Assembly: GCF_900104145.1 (NCBI RefSeq)
Contig: NZ_FNLB01000001.1
Location: forward strand, 248,001 to 312,000
Source: Pseudovibrio sp. Tun.PSC04-5.I4
Lineage (GTDB): Bacteria; Pseudomonadota; Alphaproteobacteria; Rhizobiales; Stappiaceae
Direction of reading: 5' to 3'
DNA: 64,000 bases
Shown: piece by piece, positions 1 through 8,834 of the stretch
Layout: each line of letters begins with the position of its first letter
How positions within the stretch are numbered: the first letter of the stretch is position 1
Notes under the pieces: model-generated
Told to the model about the DNA's origin: nothing
What the model saw: only the letters and a program-made list of their open reading frames with translations
The model's database searches: none
Position numbers and translations under genes: made by a program

Positions 1-1041
1 AGCATCAGCTGGAGTACCAGGTTTGTATGGCTGTCCTTTTAAAGTAATTACACCTGAATAATTGCGACCTCGTGCCCCAAATAATGTCTCAAGAAGCTCT
101 GTTCTGCCTGCACCCAAAAGGCCTGCGACCCCCAACACTTCCCCTTTTCGGAGAGAAAAGCTGATGTCTTTCAATAGGTAGCGGTTCTTTTCAACCACTG
201 TTAATTTTTCGACAGAGAGCATTTTCTCATTGGTTGGAGGCTGCTTGCGCTCAACTGACTTCACATCAAGTTCACGTCCAACCATCATTTGAATGAGCTC
301 TTGAGAAGAGGTCAAAGACACCAGTTTTGTGCTAATGTGATTACCATCGCGCAGAACGGTGACACGATCAGAGATCTCAAAGACTTCATCCATCCGGTGG
401 GAGATGTAGATTACAGCAACCCCTTCAAGTGACAGATCTCTGATGACTTCCATCAGAATGTCGGCTTCTGTCTGACTTAGAGCAGATGTGGGTTCATCCA
501 TTATGAGAAGGCGGGCATCTTTTAGTAGAGCGCGTGCAATCTCAACAAGTTGCTGCTCGCCCACACGCAAGTTCTTTACCGGGGTATCTATGTCTAGTGT
601 AAATCCGAAGCGGGCAAGCGTTTGCCTAGCTTTTTCGCGTAGGGCTTTCCTATCAATGAATAGCCCGGCTCGCATTGGTTCATGGCCCAGCAGAACATTC
701 TCAGCCACAGTCATTTTCGGGATCAGGCTGAGCTCCTGATGCATGATAGCGATGCCATAACTCTCAGCATCACGCGGACTAGAAAACTCTACAGATTGCC
801 CATCAATTAGCAGTTTTCCTGTTGTGGGTTTCTGTACGCCGCTGATAATCTTCACCAGCGTGCTCTTTCCAGCCCCATTTTCACCCATAAGGGTGTGGAC
901 TTCACCGCCAATAAATTCGACGTTTGTATTGCGTAAAACAGAAATGCCGGAAAACGACATTCCGAGATCACTTAGACTGAGTGATATCTTACTTTGCCTA
1001 GTTATTTCAGCTCGTGAAACTGAAGCGATTTGAGATGTCAT
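1..1041 (-). CDS. Sugar ABC transporter ATP-binding protein, RbsA/MglA/XylG type (3' end outside window)
   Basis: Two-domain ATPase that would energise import of a monosaccharide through a ribose-type ABC permease at the inner membrane. The 347 visible codons start at the ATG at 1039-1041. The first nucleotide-binding domain has a Walker A motif GENGAGKST (about residues 53-61), a signature region LRVGEQQLVEIARAL and a Walker B LLIMDEPTSAL. A second domain starts near residue 255 and carries the degenerate P-loop GLLGAGRTE typical of the RbsA class, whose second ATPase site is usually inactive. The reading frame runs off the left edge, so the C-terminus and any permease or binding-protein genes are not visible. 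The class is clear from the tandem domains; the sugar is not. Proximity to the fucosidase locus makes a deoxyhexose plausible, but this is inference only. Confidence 0.93.
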   Translation of the reverse strand, partial: MTSQIASVSRAEITRQSKISLSLSDLGMSFSGISVLRNTNVEFIGGEVHTLMGENGAGKSTLVKIISGVQKPTTGKLLIDGQSVEFSSPRDAESYGIAIMHQELSLIPKMTVAENVLLGHEPMRAGLFIDRKALREKARQTLARFGFTLDIDTPVKNLRVGEQQLVEIARALLKDARLLIMDEPTSALSQTEADILMEVIRDLSLEGVAVIYISHRMDEVFEISDRVTVLRDGNHISTKLVSLTSSQELIQMMVGRELDVKSVERKQPPTNEKMLSVEKLTVVEKNRYLLKDISFSLRKGEVLGVAGLLGAGRTELLETLFGARGRNYSGVITLKGQPYKPGTPADA

Positions 1042-1617
1042 AAGCCCCTCCCGAAAGCTACGATTCTCCCTTGCATTCTTCATTTCATATACAAAACAGT
1101 CATTGATTTCAAATGAAATATATCTTGTATACTGACCTTACAATTGAAATAAATCATCTATCTTACTGAAGTTAAACACTATTAGTGGGATAGAAAAATG
1201 CCTCAAATATAAAACTAGTATGCGCCATCTGATGTTTTTTGAGAATTTATCTGGCCCCACGAAGGCATTTAATTGCCTTTGATGTTAAACACGAAACGGG
1301 CATTTCAAGACGTTTGAAATTGGTTTGTTGGCAATAGGCGCCGATGAAGAGACCGTGCGCATATTGCCATCTGTAGAGTAAATATTAGCTTTGGCGCGAG
1401 ATTGACTGGGATGATGATGTGCTTGGTTTCTTGTCACTTACCTGTCACATCGGCACGGCAGCACAGGCTCTCCTTTACTGACGTCGAGTAAGTGAGAACT
1501 GTTCCCTACTAGGGGTTAGATCATCCAAATTATGAGAGGCTACTTTTCAAGGGAAGATCTGGAGAGTAGATCTGATAAATTCACTATCAGATCTCAGCTT
1601 GAAAGTGACCTCCCCTC
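1042..1617. promoter_or_regulatory. Divergent intergenic region with nested inverted repeats
   Basis: This 576-base stretch separates the leftward ABC ATPase gene from the rightward methyltransferase gene, and I see no coding sequence in it. It is AT-rich next to the ATPase gene. There ATTTCA (1106-1111) and TGAAAT (1114-1119) form an inverted repeat, flanked by TATACAA (1088-1094) and TTGTATA (1125-1131). This looks like an operator or promoter for the sugar transporter. The regulator is unknown, and assignment as an operator is inference. Confidence 0.35.
1568..1594. repeat. Perfect 10-bp inverted repeat upstream of the methyltransferase gene
   Basis: The arms AGATCTGATA (1568-1577) and TATCAGATCT (1585-1594) are exact reverse complements separated by seven bases. 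The repeat ends 23 bases before the ATG of the methyltransferase gene. It could be an operator or an RNA hairpin in the 5' leader. A further AGATCT occurs at about 1555. No T-run follows, so a terminator is unlikely. Confidence 0.5.
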
Positions 1618-2496
1618 ATGGTGCAGCTTCTTAAGAACTATCTGAAACCAAAAGAGAAACCCGAGAGTAGCGTCTCCTTTGAACAGCTGGACTCCATGGA
1701 AAAGCGGGTTCAATCTCTGGAAGCAAAGGCGCGGCTCTTCAAGCCAAATTCCATGAGTAAAGCTGCTCAGGAGATGGTTACAACAATCTTCCGCCTCATC
1801 TCACCAATGGATCCAAAAGGACTTGCATTTGAACGAGTTGGCAGAGATTTTGATGGCGGATATGTACAAGTCAAACTTCCGCGGCAAGGGAGTATCGCCT
1901 ATTCGGTTGGGATTAAACGAGATGTTTCCTGGGATCTCGATATGGCCAATCGTGGATATCAAATCTTTCAGTACGATCATACAATCTCAGTTCTTCCGCA
2001 AGATCATCCAAATTTCAACTGGGTCAAATTGGGTATTACCGGCCAGTCTGAGATGACCAAAGAGCTCTCCAGCCTTCCGAAAGAGTTACATAAAAACAAT
2101 CATTTAGATATTGATGACATTGTTCTGAAAATGGATATTGAAGGGCACGAATGGAGTGTATTCGGAGATATTGAACCGGAAGACTTATGTTGTTTCTCTC
2201 AAATTATGTTGGAGATTCACAGCCTTCACCAATTGCATACACTGGCTCAATACCGGCGCGCAAGAAAAGCGCTCAGTAAACTCCACAAAACCCATCAGGT
2301 CGTTCATGTGCACGGTAACAACAACACCAGCCTAACAATTATCGGCGGCACTCCCGTACCACCCGTTATGGAGCTGACATTGGTGCGGCGGGATCTTTGC
2401 GAATTTGAGACATGCAGCCGAACCTTCCCAACAGAGCTGGACCAGCCCAACAACCCCAATTACGCAGAGCATATACTCGGATCATTCCGCTATTGA
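1618..2496 (+). CDS. FkbM-family SAM-dependent methyltransferase-like protein
   Basis: A 292-residue soluble protein with the features of FkbM/METTL24-type methyltransferases, which often methylate sugars or polysaccharide chains. The region around residues 72-122 has the pattern RVGRDFDGGY, then SVGIKRDVSWDLDMA and FQYDHTI, where this family binds SAM. The hallmark LKMDIEGHEW lies at about residues 170-179. The first 40 residues are charged and may form a short helix; there is no signal peptide. No clear Shine-Dalgarno sequence precedes the ATG; the next codon is GTG. The gene stands alone and converges on the ThuA gene at 2562. The acceptor substrate cannot be read from the sequence. The methyltransferase fold is fairly sure; a role in capsule or exopolysaccharide decoration is inference. 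Confidence 0.8.
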   Translation: MVQLLKNYLKPKEKPESSVSFEQLDSMEKRVQSLEAKARLFKPNSMSKAAQEMVTTIFRLISPMDPKGLAFERVGRDFDGGYVQVKLPRQGSIAYSVGIKRDVSWDLDMANRGYQIFQYDHTISVLPQDHPNFNWVKLGITGQSEMTKELSSLPKELHKNNHLDIDDIVLKMDIEGHEWSVFGDIEPEDLCCFSQIMLEIHSLHQLHTLAQYRRARKALSKLHKTHQVVHVHGNNNTSLTIIGGTPVPPVMELTLVRRDLCEFETCSRTFPTELDQPNNPNYAEHILGSFRY

Positions 2497-2507
2497 GGAA
2501 AATGGGG

Positions 2508-2542
2508 TGTGGGTGCACCACTGGGAGGCGAGTACACCCACA
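2508..2542. terminator. Hairpin between convergent genes
   Basis: TGTGGGTG (2508-2515) and CACCCACA (2535-2542) form an 8-bp perfect stem with a 19-base loop. They lie in the short gap between the convergent methyltransferase and ThuA genes. There is no long T-run, so this is at most a weak bidirectional terminator. Confidence 0.35.
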
Positions 2543-2561
2543 ACTCTTGCAGGGGGGATAG

Positions 2562-3335
2562 TTACGAGACCCTGCGCCCAGCCCAAAATTCTTGACGCGG
2601 AGCGCCTTCTTCTAGTGGCACTGGCCGATGAAGGTTTTGCAGGTCATGGCCGTCCTTGTGTGGCTCAGCAACCCAACGGATGCCATTACCAATTACATGC
2701 GTGATCTCAGGGTTATGGTAGATCGGGAATGTCTCATGACCTGGGCTAAAGAAGAACACACGACCTCGGCCACGACGCCATGTACACCCACCACGGAACA
2801 CCTCACCGCCCTCATACCAGTTGATGAAGACAACATCATCCGGCTTTGGAACGTTGAACGGCTCGCCGTACATCTCATCAGCTGGAATATCGATGTGCAG
2901 CGGTACGCCCTTTGCGATTGGGTGAGACGGATCGGCACACCACACGCGGACGCGTTCTCCGGTTTCTGCTTCGCGCCATGCCAGATTGCAATTAGTGCCC
3001 ATCAAGCGACCGAACACACGGCTGTGGTGTGCAGAATGCAGCGCAACAAAGCCCATGCCAGCGTTCACACGCTTGTTGATCAGCTCGACCACACGGTCTT
3101 CAACCAAGTGGTGCAGCAAGTGCGCCCACCAGACGAGAACATCAACGCCTTCAAGAGATTCTTCGGTTATCCCTTGATTGGGCATGTCCATGGTAGCAGT
3201 GGAGATGTCGAGATCATCCGCATTCAGCGCTTTTGCAAGTGTGCCATGAATTCCGAGCGGATAGATCTTGGCGACTTCCTCATGGATCTTTTCGTGTTCG
3301 TTTTCGTTCCAGATCAGAACTTTAAGTTTCGCCAT
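2562..3335 (-). CDS. ThuA-domain protein 1 (trehalose-utilisation-like)
   Basis: A 257-residue cytoplasmic ThuA-family protein with the glutamine-amidotransferase-like flavodoxin fold. Family members act with Gfo/Idh/MocA dehydrogenases in metabolism of 3-keto disaccharides (thuAB in rhizobia). Visible motifs are LVWWAH near residue 70, ALHSAHHS near residue 100, EMYGEPF, and GHETFPIYHN near residue 215. The longer open frame extends to 3410, but it would overlap the upstream gene. The ATG at 3333-3335 lies two bases after the upstream stop codon at 3338-3340, so I chose it. It is the last gene of the eight-gene minus-strand run starting at 12992. A clear paralogue is at 17259; the two share WRE, EMYGEPF and GHET blocks but differ at both ends. 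The exact reaction is not established. Confidence 0.88.
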   Translation of the reverse strand: MAKLKVLIWNENEHEKIHEEVAKIYPLGIHGTLAKALNADDLDISTATMDMPNQGITEESLEGVDVLVWWAHLLHHLVEDRVVELINKRVNAGMGFVALHSAHHSRVFGRLMGTNCNLAWREAETGERVRVWCADPSHPIAKGVPLHIDIPADEMYGEPFNVPKPDDVVFINWYEGGEVFRGGCTWRRGRGRVFFFSPGHETFPIYHNPEITHVIGNGIRWVAEPHKDGHDLQNLHRPVPLEEGAPRQEFWAGRRVS

Positions 3336-3337
3336 GG

Positions 3338-4357
3338 TTACGCTCCCACCACTTCTTTCACGTGCACGATTGCTCCCTTTTGAGAAGCCGACGCACGAGT
3401 TGCAGCCCAAAGGCGTGCAAATTCCACATTACGTTCCACCGGTGACGGGTTTTCCATTTCGCCGTTACACACCGATATAAACAGATCAATCAGCTGTTTT
3501 TCTTCCCCGAATTCAATGATTTGTTCCGGCTCTTCCGCACTGGTTCGCACCATTGCAGGGCGTTTGCCCCATGGGTCGATGCGCACAACAGCTTTTTCGC
3601 AGAACAAAGTCAGCTCACCGAGACAAGGCGGCGCTGTATCCCCGCAGGCCGTCAACGAAACCAAAGCCCCGTTCTGCATACGTCCACTCAGAACTGCCGA
3701 GATTTCACAACCCTCGTGTTTTTCGCTGAACTGGGCGGAAACGCTCTCAATGCCGCAACCAGCCACATCAATGATCGCGTTCAGCGCATGAGAGCCTGTG
3801 TCCAGTAGAAAACCACCACCGGAAATCTCCGGTTTTTGCTTCCAGTGCCCCTCATAGAGCCCAGACCAGTTCTCAGAAACGAGACCCGCAATGGTATGGA
3901 TCTTGCCAAAATCACCACGTGCCAATGCAGCTGAAGCCGCCCGCATTTTCGGCGAGAGCGACCCGTTGAACGAGACAACCAGCGTCTTGCCGCTCGCTTC
4001 AACAGCCGCTTGAATGGCTTCTGCTTCCTCTGCCGTAAACGCCATTGGCTTTTCCAGCAAAACATTCAATCCGAACGTCAACGCGGCTTTTGCCGGCGCT
4101 GCATGGAATGCATGAGGTGTTGCAATATAAACAGCATCTAACTCGCTGCCATATGTCTGCAACATCGCTTCGATATTCTTGGCGAATTTCGGATCAGAGT
4201 TGGTGAGAGATTGCGAAAACCGCTGAAACTGCTCTTCGTTCGGTTCCACACCACAGACAACTTTTACCTTGCCTGTTTGCTCCCATTGGGCGACCTGCTC
4301 GGTAGCAATATGGCCGCAACCAACCACGCCCAGACGAATTACTTCGGCCTGCACCAT
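3338..4357 (-). CDS. Gfo/Idh/MocA-family oxidoreductase 1
   Basis: A 339-residue NAD(P)-dependent sugar dehydrogenase-like protein. The N-terminal Rossmann fold is seen in RLGVVGCGHIA (residues 8-18), followed by AVYIATPHAFH and the family signature LLEKPMAFTAEEA with its catalytic-site EKP lysine. The C-terminal half matches the alpha/beta substrate domain, with GGGFLLDTGSHALNAI carrying the conserved D/H region. An ORF from a TTG at 4369 is longer, but GGAG stands six bases ahead of the ATG at 4355-4357, which I take as the start. The gene sits between the HAD fusion gene and ThuA 1, two bases from the latter, so the two are surely cotranscribed. Known ThuB proteins of this family oxidise C3 of trehalose. 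The substrate here is probably a sugar from the oligosaccharide imported by the adjacent transporter. Confidence 0.88.
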   Translation of the reverse strand: MVQAEVIRLGVVGCGHIATEQVAQWEQTGKVKVVCGVEPNEEQFQRFSQSLTNSDPKFAKNIEAMLQTYGSELDAVYIATPHAFHAAPAKAALTFGLNVLLEKPMAFTAEEAEAIQAAVEASGKTLVVSFNGSLSPKMRAASAALARGDFGKIHTIAGLVSENWSGLYEGHWKQKPEISGGGFLLDTGSHALNAIIDVAGCGIESVSAQFSEKHEGCEISAVLSGRMQNGALVSLTACGDTAPPCLGELTLFCEKAVVRIDPWGKRPAMVRTSAEEPEQIIEFGEEKQLIDLFISVCNGEMENPSPVERNVEFARLWAATRASASQKGAIVHVKEVVGA

Positions 4358-4382
4358 GTATTTCTCCAATATTTTTAATTAG

Positions 4383-5612
4383 TTACGCCTTGGCGTCGAT
4401 ATCAGCTAAAACATCCAGCAACTGGTGAGGAAGACCGATTGTGTAGTCCGGCACTTCATCTGCGTTGGCAGGGTTTTTCGGGTAACGCGGGGTCCAGTTG
4501 ATCCAAACGGATGTCATGCCCAGTCGCTTTGCTCCGGCAATATCACGCTCTAGATTGTTACCAACCATTACGCATCCGCTATGGTCTTCCGGATCCAGAC
4601 CCAGCAACTCAACAGCCTCCAGGAACATACGCGGATCGGGCTTTTGCACACCGACAGCTTCTGAAACAGAGCGGGCGTCAAACTTGTGCCAGAAATCCAT
4701 CGCTTTATGGACGTTCTCGAAGCTCTCAACCAAACCATCAGCCACCAGAGCAACCATGTAGCCGCGCTCCTTCAACCAATCTACAAGCTTATCACCACCC
4801 GGAATTGGCACTGCGGAAAGAACGAGTTCACCTTCCACAAAGATCTGGGAACTTTCATCAATCAGCGTATCACCACTATCAAGGAAGACCGCCTTCACAC
4901 CCTTCGCATCCTTGCGCAACTGCGCCAGAACGGAGCGCAGACGAGCCGGAACAGAAGCCTTCAACTCATCCCATGGCATAAGGTCAACGGTGCGCAGGTC
5001 AAATGCCTGATCGAAGCAGAAAGCTGGCTTGAATGCTTTGCTTTCCATGTACTTGCGCGCTACGTGATGATCGTAAGACTTCAGATCACCCAGTTCTGCT
5101 GCAAACATATCGGGAACCAGAATGGTCCCTTTGCCCGCGTTTTTACCGCAGCACAGAGTTGTTACAGCAAAGTTGGCCCGCAGAGTTTCAGAGGAAGCTG
5201 CAAAGGCGTGTTTTCCCGGCTCGGAACAAAGCGTTACACGTCCATCTTCAAGTGGTGTTTTGCGGTCCCATGTGTGCAGCTCACCGGCACAGCCATGTGC
5301 ACTGCCTTCAACGCGCAACACATCACCAGCTTCACTTAAGTAAACCCAGATGTGCTCCAGCTCATAAAGGTGTTGAATGTCCCAATCCCACCAGATGGCA
5401 TACTCAATCGCGACAGCCGCACCCTTCAACTTGATCTTGTGTGCGCTGGAAACAGACACACCATCCTGCTGATACAGCGTGTAACCTGCAGCAGTGGGTA
5501 GAAACGGCTCGTTGTCATCAAACCGGATGACCGGCGCATTATCGTGGACCAGTTTCGCGATATCTGCCGGTGTTGCCTCGGCAACAGACAAAGGGATTGC
5601 GGAAATATTCAA
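4383..5612 (-). CDS. Fusion protein: unrecognised N-terminal domain plus HAD-superfamily hydrolase
   Basis: A 409-residue protein. Residues about 240-405 are a HAD-family phosphatase-like domain: motif I is FLDSGDTLID with Asp245 and Asp248, a lysine follows in VQKPDPRMF, and the acidic motif is VMVGNNLERDIAGAKRLGM. Residues 1-235 belong to no family I recognise. They are rich in aromatics around residues 70-100 (IWWDWDIQHLYELEHIWVYL), followed by HGCAGELHTWDR, and suggest a beta-rich, perhaps carbohydrate-binding domain. Translation probably starts at TTG (5610-5612), preceded by AAGGAG at six bases. The gene lies between LacI 1 and Gfo 1 in the sugar operon, so a sugar-phosphate phosphatase or phosphomutase role is plausible. 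The N-terminal domain may instead act on the sugar itself. Length is about twice that of a plain HAD enzyme. Confidence 0.8.
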   Translation of the reverse strand: MNISAIPLSVAEATPADIAKLVHDNAPVIRFDDNEPFLPTAAGYTLYQQDGVSVSSAHKIKLKGAAVAIEYAIWWDWDIQHLYELEHIWVYLSEAGDVLRVEGSAHGCAGELHTWDRKTPLEDGRVTLCSEPGKHAFAASSETLRANFAVTTLCCGKNAGKGTILVPDMFAAELGDLKSYDHHVARKYMESKAFKPAFCFDQAFDLRTVDLMPWDELKASVPARLRSVLAQLRKDAKGVKAVFLDSGDTLIDESSQIFVEGELVLSAVPIPGGDKLVDWLKERGYMVALVADGLVESFENVHKAMDFWHKFDARSVSEAVGVQKPDPRMFLEAVELLGLDPEDHSGCVMVGNNLERDIAGAKRLGMTSVWINWTPRYPKNPANADEVPDYTIGLPHQLLDVLADIDAKA

Positions 5613-5654
5613 TTTAAACTCCTTGTTCTTCTTATCTGGAAGAATGAATTGGCC

Positions 5655-6716
5655 TCAAGCGGCGGACGTAGATAGGGGCAAAGGCCCTTTGCGGGGATGA
5701 GCAACCGAACGCCGCTGTATCAGTTCAACAGGCTTCGTCTCGTGCAGACGTTTGCTCAGTGGGTCTCGGATTTTGTCTATGATGTGCCGTGCTGCCGTGG
5801 CTCCCATGTCAGCAATCGGTTGCTGAATGGTCGACAGTTGAGGCGTCATCACACTGCTGATGGGAATGCCGTCGTAGCCAAGAATGGAAATGTCCTCGGG
5901 AATGCGCAGACCGCGGTCAAAACAGGCGTGCATAGCACCAATCGCAGCAGTGTCCGTTATGGCAAACAGAGCCGTAATTTCTGGATGTGCATCCAGCAAT
6001 TGTTTGGCGAGGGCATACCCGAGATCGTAACGGCGCAACTCCGATGGCTCTGGCAAATGCACGTTTCGGTCTATCTGATATTCCCGCGCAACCTCCAACA
6101 ACCCACGCATACGCAAATTACCAACGCTATCCCGGCGCGGGTCATGGTCAAACTTGGTCGCGATAATCCCAATGTGTTTATGACCTAGTGCAACAAGGTA
6201 GCGCATACCGATGCGGCCCCCTTCAGTGTTGTCACAAACAACGAAGGATTCAGAGCGCCGTGCTGGCAGGATATCAACATAGACTGTAGGAATATCGTTT
6301 GATTGCAGCCGCTTAACATTCTTAAGCGTTTCAGCAGCAGAGTTTGAGGGCCGCACAATAGCGCCAGCCACTTGCATCTCAATCATGGTTTGGGTGTATT
6401 TGCGTTCCCGCTCGGCCTCACCACGCGTACAGCAAGAAAGAACCTTGAACCCCTCCGCCTGCAACGTTTTTTCAATGGACGCGTACAGCATGGTTGTGAA
6501 TGGAGATCTCTGATTTTCCAGAAACAGGGCGACAAGGTTGGAATCCTGACGACGCAAAGACGTTGCCAGACGGTTGGGGCGATACCCCAACTCATCAATG
6601 ACAGACTGAACTTTCTCGCGCGTTTCTTCCTTCACCCGCGTGTCGTCGTTCACCACACGAGAGACGGTTGCAGTTGAAACCCCGGCCTTTTCTGCGACGT
6701 CACGAATACTTGCCAT
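5655..6716 (-). CDS. LacI-family transcriptional regulator 1
   Basis: A 353-residue repressor-type protein. The helix-turn-helix is at residues 3-25 (IRDVAEKAGVSTATVSRVV), with the hinge region YRPNRLATSLRR at about 46-57. The rest is the periplasmic-binding-protein-like sensor domain, ending in GYDGIPISSVMTPQLSTIQQP, a standard LacI C-terminal block. The gene lies inside the operon, four bases after the ATPase stop, so it is likely autoregulated with the transporter. A second LacI protein is encoded divergently at 13387; the HTH regions are alike (VSTATVSRVVN in both), so they may recognise similar operators. The effector is presumably a sugar from the imported glycan; this is inference. Confidence 0.93.
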   Translation of the reverse strand: MASIRDVAEKAGVSTATVSRVVNDDTRVKEETREKVQSVIDELGYRPNRLATSLRRQDSNLVALFLENQRSPFTTMLYASIEKTLQAEGFKVLSCCTRGEAERERKYTQTMIEMQVAGAIVRPSNSAAETLKNVKRLQSNDIPTVYVDILPARRSESFVVCDNTEGGRIGMRYLVALGHKHIGIIATKFDHDPRRDSVGNLRMRGLLEVAREYQIDRNVHLPEPSELRRYDLGYALAKQLLDAHPEITALFAITDTAAIGAMHACFDRGLRIPEDISILGYDGIPISSVMTPQLSTIQQPIADMGATAARHIIDKIRDPLSKRLHETKPVELIQRRSVAHPRKGPLPLSTSAA

Positions 6717-6720
6717 GCCC

Positions 6721-8823
6721 TTAACCCGCCATCATCTCAATATTTTCCGTTGCGGTAATTTGAACCACATCCGGATGATGACAAGCAAGCATGTGATCTG
6801 TCCCAATCTCACCAAGAGCAGGGTCAGAACTCTCGCAAATGCTTGTGGCATAACGACATCTTGGCGCAAATGAGCACCCTTTTGGCAAGTTGGACGGATC
6901 AGGAACGTTGCCCTCCAAACGAATCCGCGTGTCTAGCGCGCCCTCAACTGGAATTGGTTCTAGAATCGCGCTCATCAACGCTTCGGTATAGGGATGCTTT
7001 GCCGCTTTGAAGATTGTTTCCGTATCCGCCAGCTCAACAATGCGGCCCGCGTACATAACCGCCACACGGTCACTAATATGGGCAACCACACTCAAGTCAT
7101 GGCTGATGAAGAGGTACGTCAGGCCAAGCTCTTCCTGCAGATCCTTCAGCAGGTTGAGAATCTGCGCTTGAACAGATACGTCCAAGGCTGAAACTGCTTC
7201 ATCTGCAATGATTACTTTAGGATACGGCGCAAGAGCACGGGCGATGCCAATACGCTGGCGCTGTCCACCACTGAAGGCATGCGGATAGCGTTTGAGGAAT
7301 TCCTTGTCGAAGCCAATCTTCTCCATGACATCGAGTACGCGCTTTTCGATGTCTTTCTTGGTCTTCAGTTCCTGCCCGACCCGCAAGACTTCCGCGATAA
7401 TATCATAGACCGCCATACGTGGGTTAAGGGAGGAATTCGGATCCTGAAACACCATGCGAATGTTGGTCCAGTACGGACGCAGCTGGCTGTCGGTTTTCTG
7501 CGTTAGCTCAACCGTTTCATTCTCTGGTCGGAACAAAACTTTGCCCGTGGTTGCTTTGTGAAGGCCGATGATGGTCTGCCCGAGAGTGGACTTGCCACAC
7601 CCAGATTCACCAACAAGGCCAAGCGTTTCACCGCGCCAGATCTTCAATGACACGTCATTGAGAGACCGAACTGTGCCGCTATGCCGGTTGAAGAAGCCAG
7701 ACCGGATTGGGAAATGTTTACTAACGCCCTGAAGCTCTAAAATTGGGTCTTCGGAGCGATCAATCTGGTTGGGAACGTGAAGCGCGTCTTCTTCCTGCGT
7801 GACTGGTGCTAGCAAGGGAACCAACTCCGCTTTTGCGCCGAAGGCATGACAGCGAACACTTTGCACATCGCTAACGGCAGTCAGCTCTGGCAGGCTCTCA
7901 TTACACACGCCTGCAACAAAGTGGTCGCAGCGATCTTGAAACTGGCAGCCCTTGGGTCTGTTGTGCAAGCTTGGCACCACACCGGGAATAGCATTCAAGC
8001 GCGCGCGCCGTTTCCCATCCGTGTGCGGCAATGATGCCAGAAGGCCTTGGGTATACGGGTGCTGCGGATTGGTGAGGATCTGTTCAACAGGTCCCTGCTC
8101 CACCACGTTGCCCAGATACATGATGACGACTTCATCGGCGATATCAGCGACCACACCCAAATCATGGGTGATGAACAACATGGACATGTTGCGGGTCTGT
8201 TGCAGCTCGCGCATCAGGTCCAGAATAATCGCCTGCGTGGTTACATCCAGCGCGGTGGTTGGTTCGTCGGCAACCAGCAAACGCGGGTTACAAATGAGCG
8301 CCATGGCAATCATAGCCCGTTGGCGCATGCCGCCGGAAAGCTCGAAGGTATAACTGTCAAACCTATCTGCGGCAGAAGGTATACCCACCAGTCGCAGCAT
8401 CTCGATGGCCTGAAACTTAGCTTCCGCCTTGGTCAGATTCGTATGCCAACTCAGCACTTCAACAATCTGGTTGCCTATCGTGTAGAGCGGCGACAGCGAT
8501 GTCATCGGCTCCTGATAGATCATCGAAATCTCGTTGCCCTGAATAGCGCGAATGTGCTTGGCATTGGCGGGCCCTTCAGCCAGGTCCAATATCTCGCTAG
8601 ACATCTGGGTGTACTCAATCTTACCGCTCTCGATCGCAGCGTGATTATCCAAAATACGCAGTAGCGCCTTTGCGGTTACGGATTTACCGCAGCCGGATTC
8701 CCCAACAAGACAGACCGTTTTTCCTTCGGGAATGGAAAAACTGATGTTGTCGAGGGCGGTGACCTTGCCATCGTCTCCAGTGAAGGAAACGCTGAGATCC
8801 GTAACGTTAATCATCGATTTCAT
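6721..8823 (-). CDS. Dpp/Opp-type ABC transporter, fused double ATP-binding protein
   Basis: A 700-residue fusion of DppD- and DppF-like ATPases powering the permeases encoded upstream. The first domain has Walker A GESGCGKSV, signature LSGGMRQRAMIAMAL and Walker B LLVADEPTTALD, ending in the oligopeptide-type cysteine region GCQFQDRCDHF. The second has GESGCGKST, FSGGQRQRIGIARAL and VIIADEAVSALD, and ends with GCSFAPRCRYATSIC. A GTG at 8838 would add five residues, but GGAGG five bases ahead of the ATG at 8821-8823 identifies the start. It begins 11 bases after the permease stop. Transporters of this peptide-type family are also used for oligosaccharides, and the neighbours here are all sugar enzymes. 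Confidence 0.95.
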   Translation of the reverse strand: MKSMINVTDLSVSFTGDDGKVTALDNISFSIPEGKTVCLVGESGCGKSVTAKALLRILDNHAAIESGKIEYTQMSSEILDLAEGPANAKHIRAIQGNEISMIYQEPMTSLSPLYTIGNQIVEVLSWHTNLTKAEAKFQAIEMLRLVGIPSAADRFDSYTFELSGGMRQRAMIAMALICNPRLLVADEPTTALDVTTQAIILDLMRELQQTRNMSMLFITHDLGVVADIADEVVIMYLGNVVEQGPVEQILTNPQHPYTQGLLASLPHTDGKRRARLNAIPGVVPSLHNRPKGCQFQDRCDHFVAGVCNESLPELTAVSDVQSVRCHAFGAKAELVPLLAPVTQEEDALHVPNQIDRSEDPILELQGVSKHFPIRSGFFNRHSGTVRSLNDVSLKIWRGETLGLVGESGCGKSTLGQTIIGLHKATTGKVLFRPENETVELTQKTDSQLRPYWTNIRMVFQDPNSSLNPRMAVYDIIAEVLRVGQELKTKKDIEKRVLDVMEKIGFDKEFLKRYPHAFSGGQRQRIGIARALAPYPKVIIADEAVSALDVSVQAQILNLLKDLQEELGLTYLFISHDLSVVAHISDRVAVMYAGRIVELADTETIFKAAKHPYTEALMSAILEPIPVEGALDTRIRLEGNVPDPSNLPKGCSFAPRCRYATSICESSDPALGEIGTDHMLACHHPDVVQITATENIEMMAG

Positions 8824-8834
8824 AATGTCCTCCC

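Noticed and set aside
2628..3383. 251-codon plus-strand open frame
   Set aside because: Antisense to ThuA 1 and without recognisable features.
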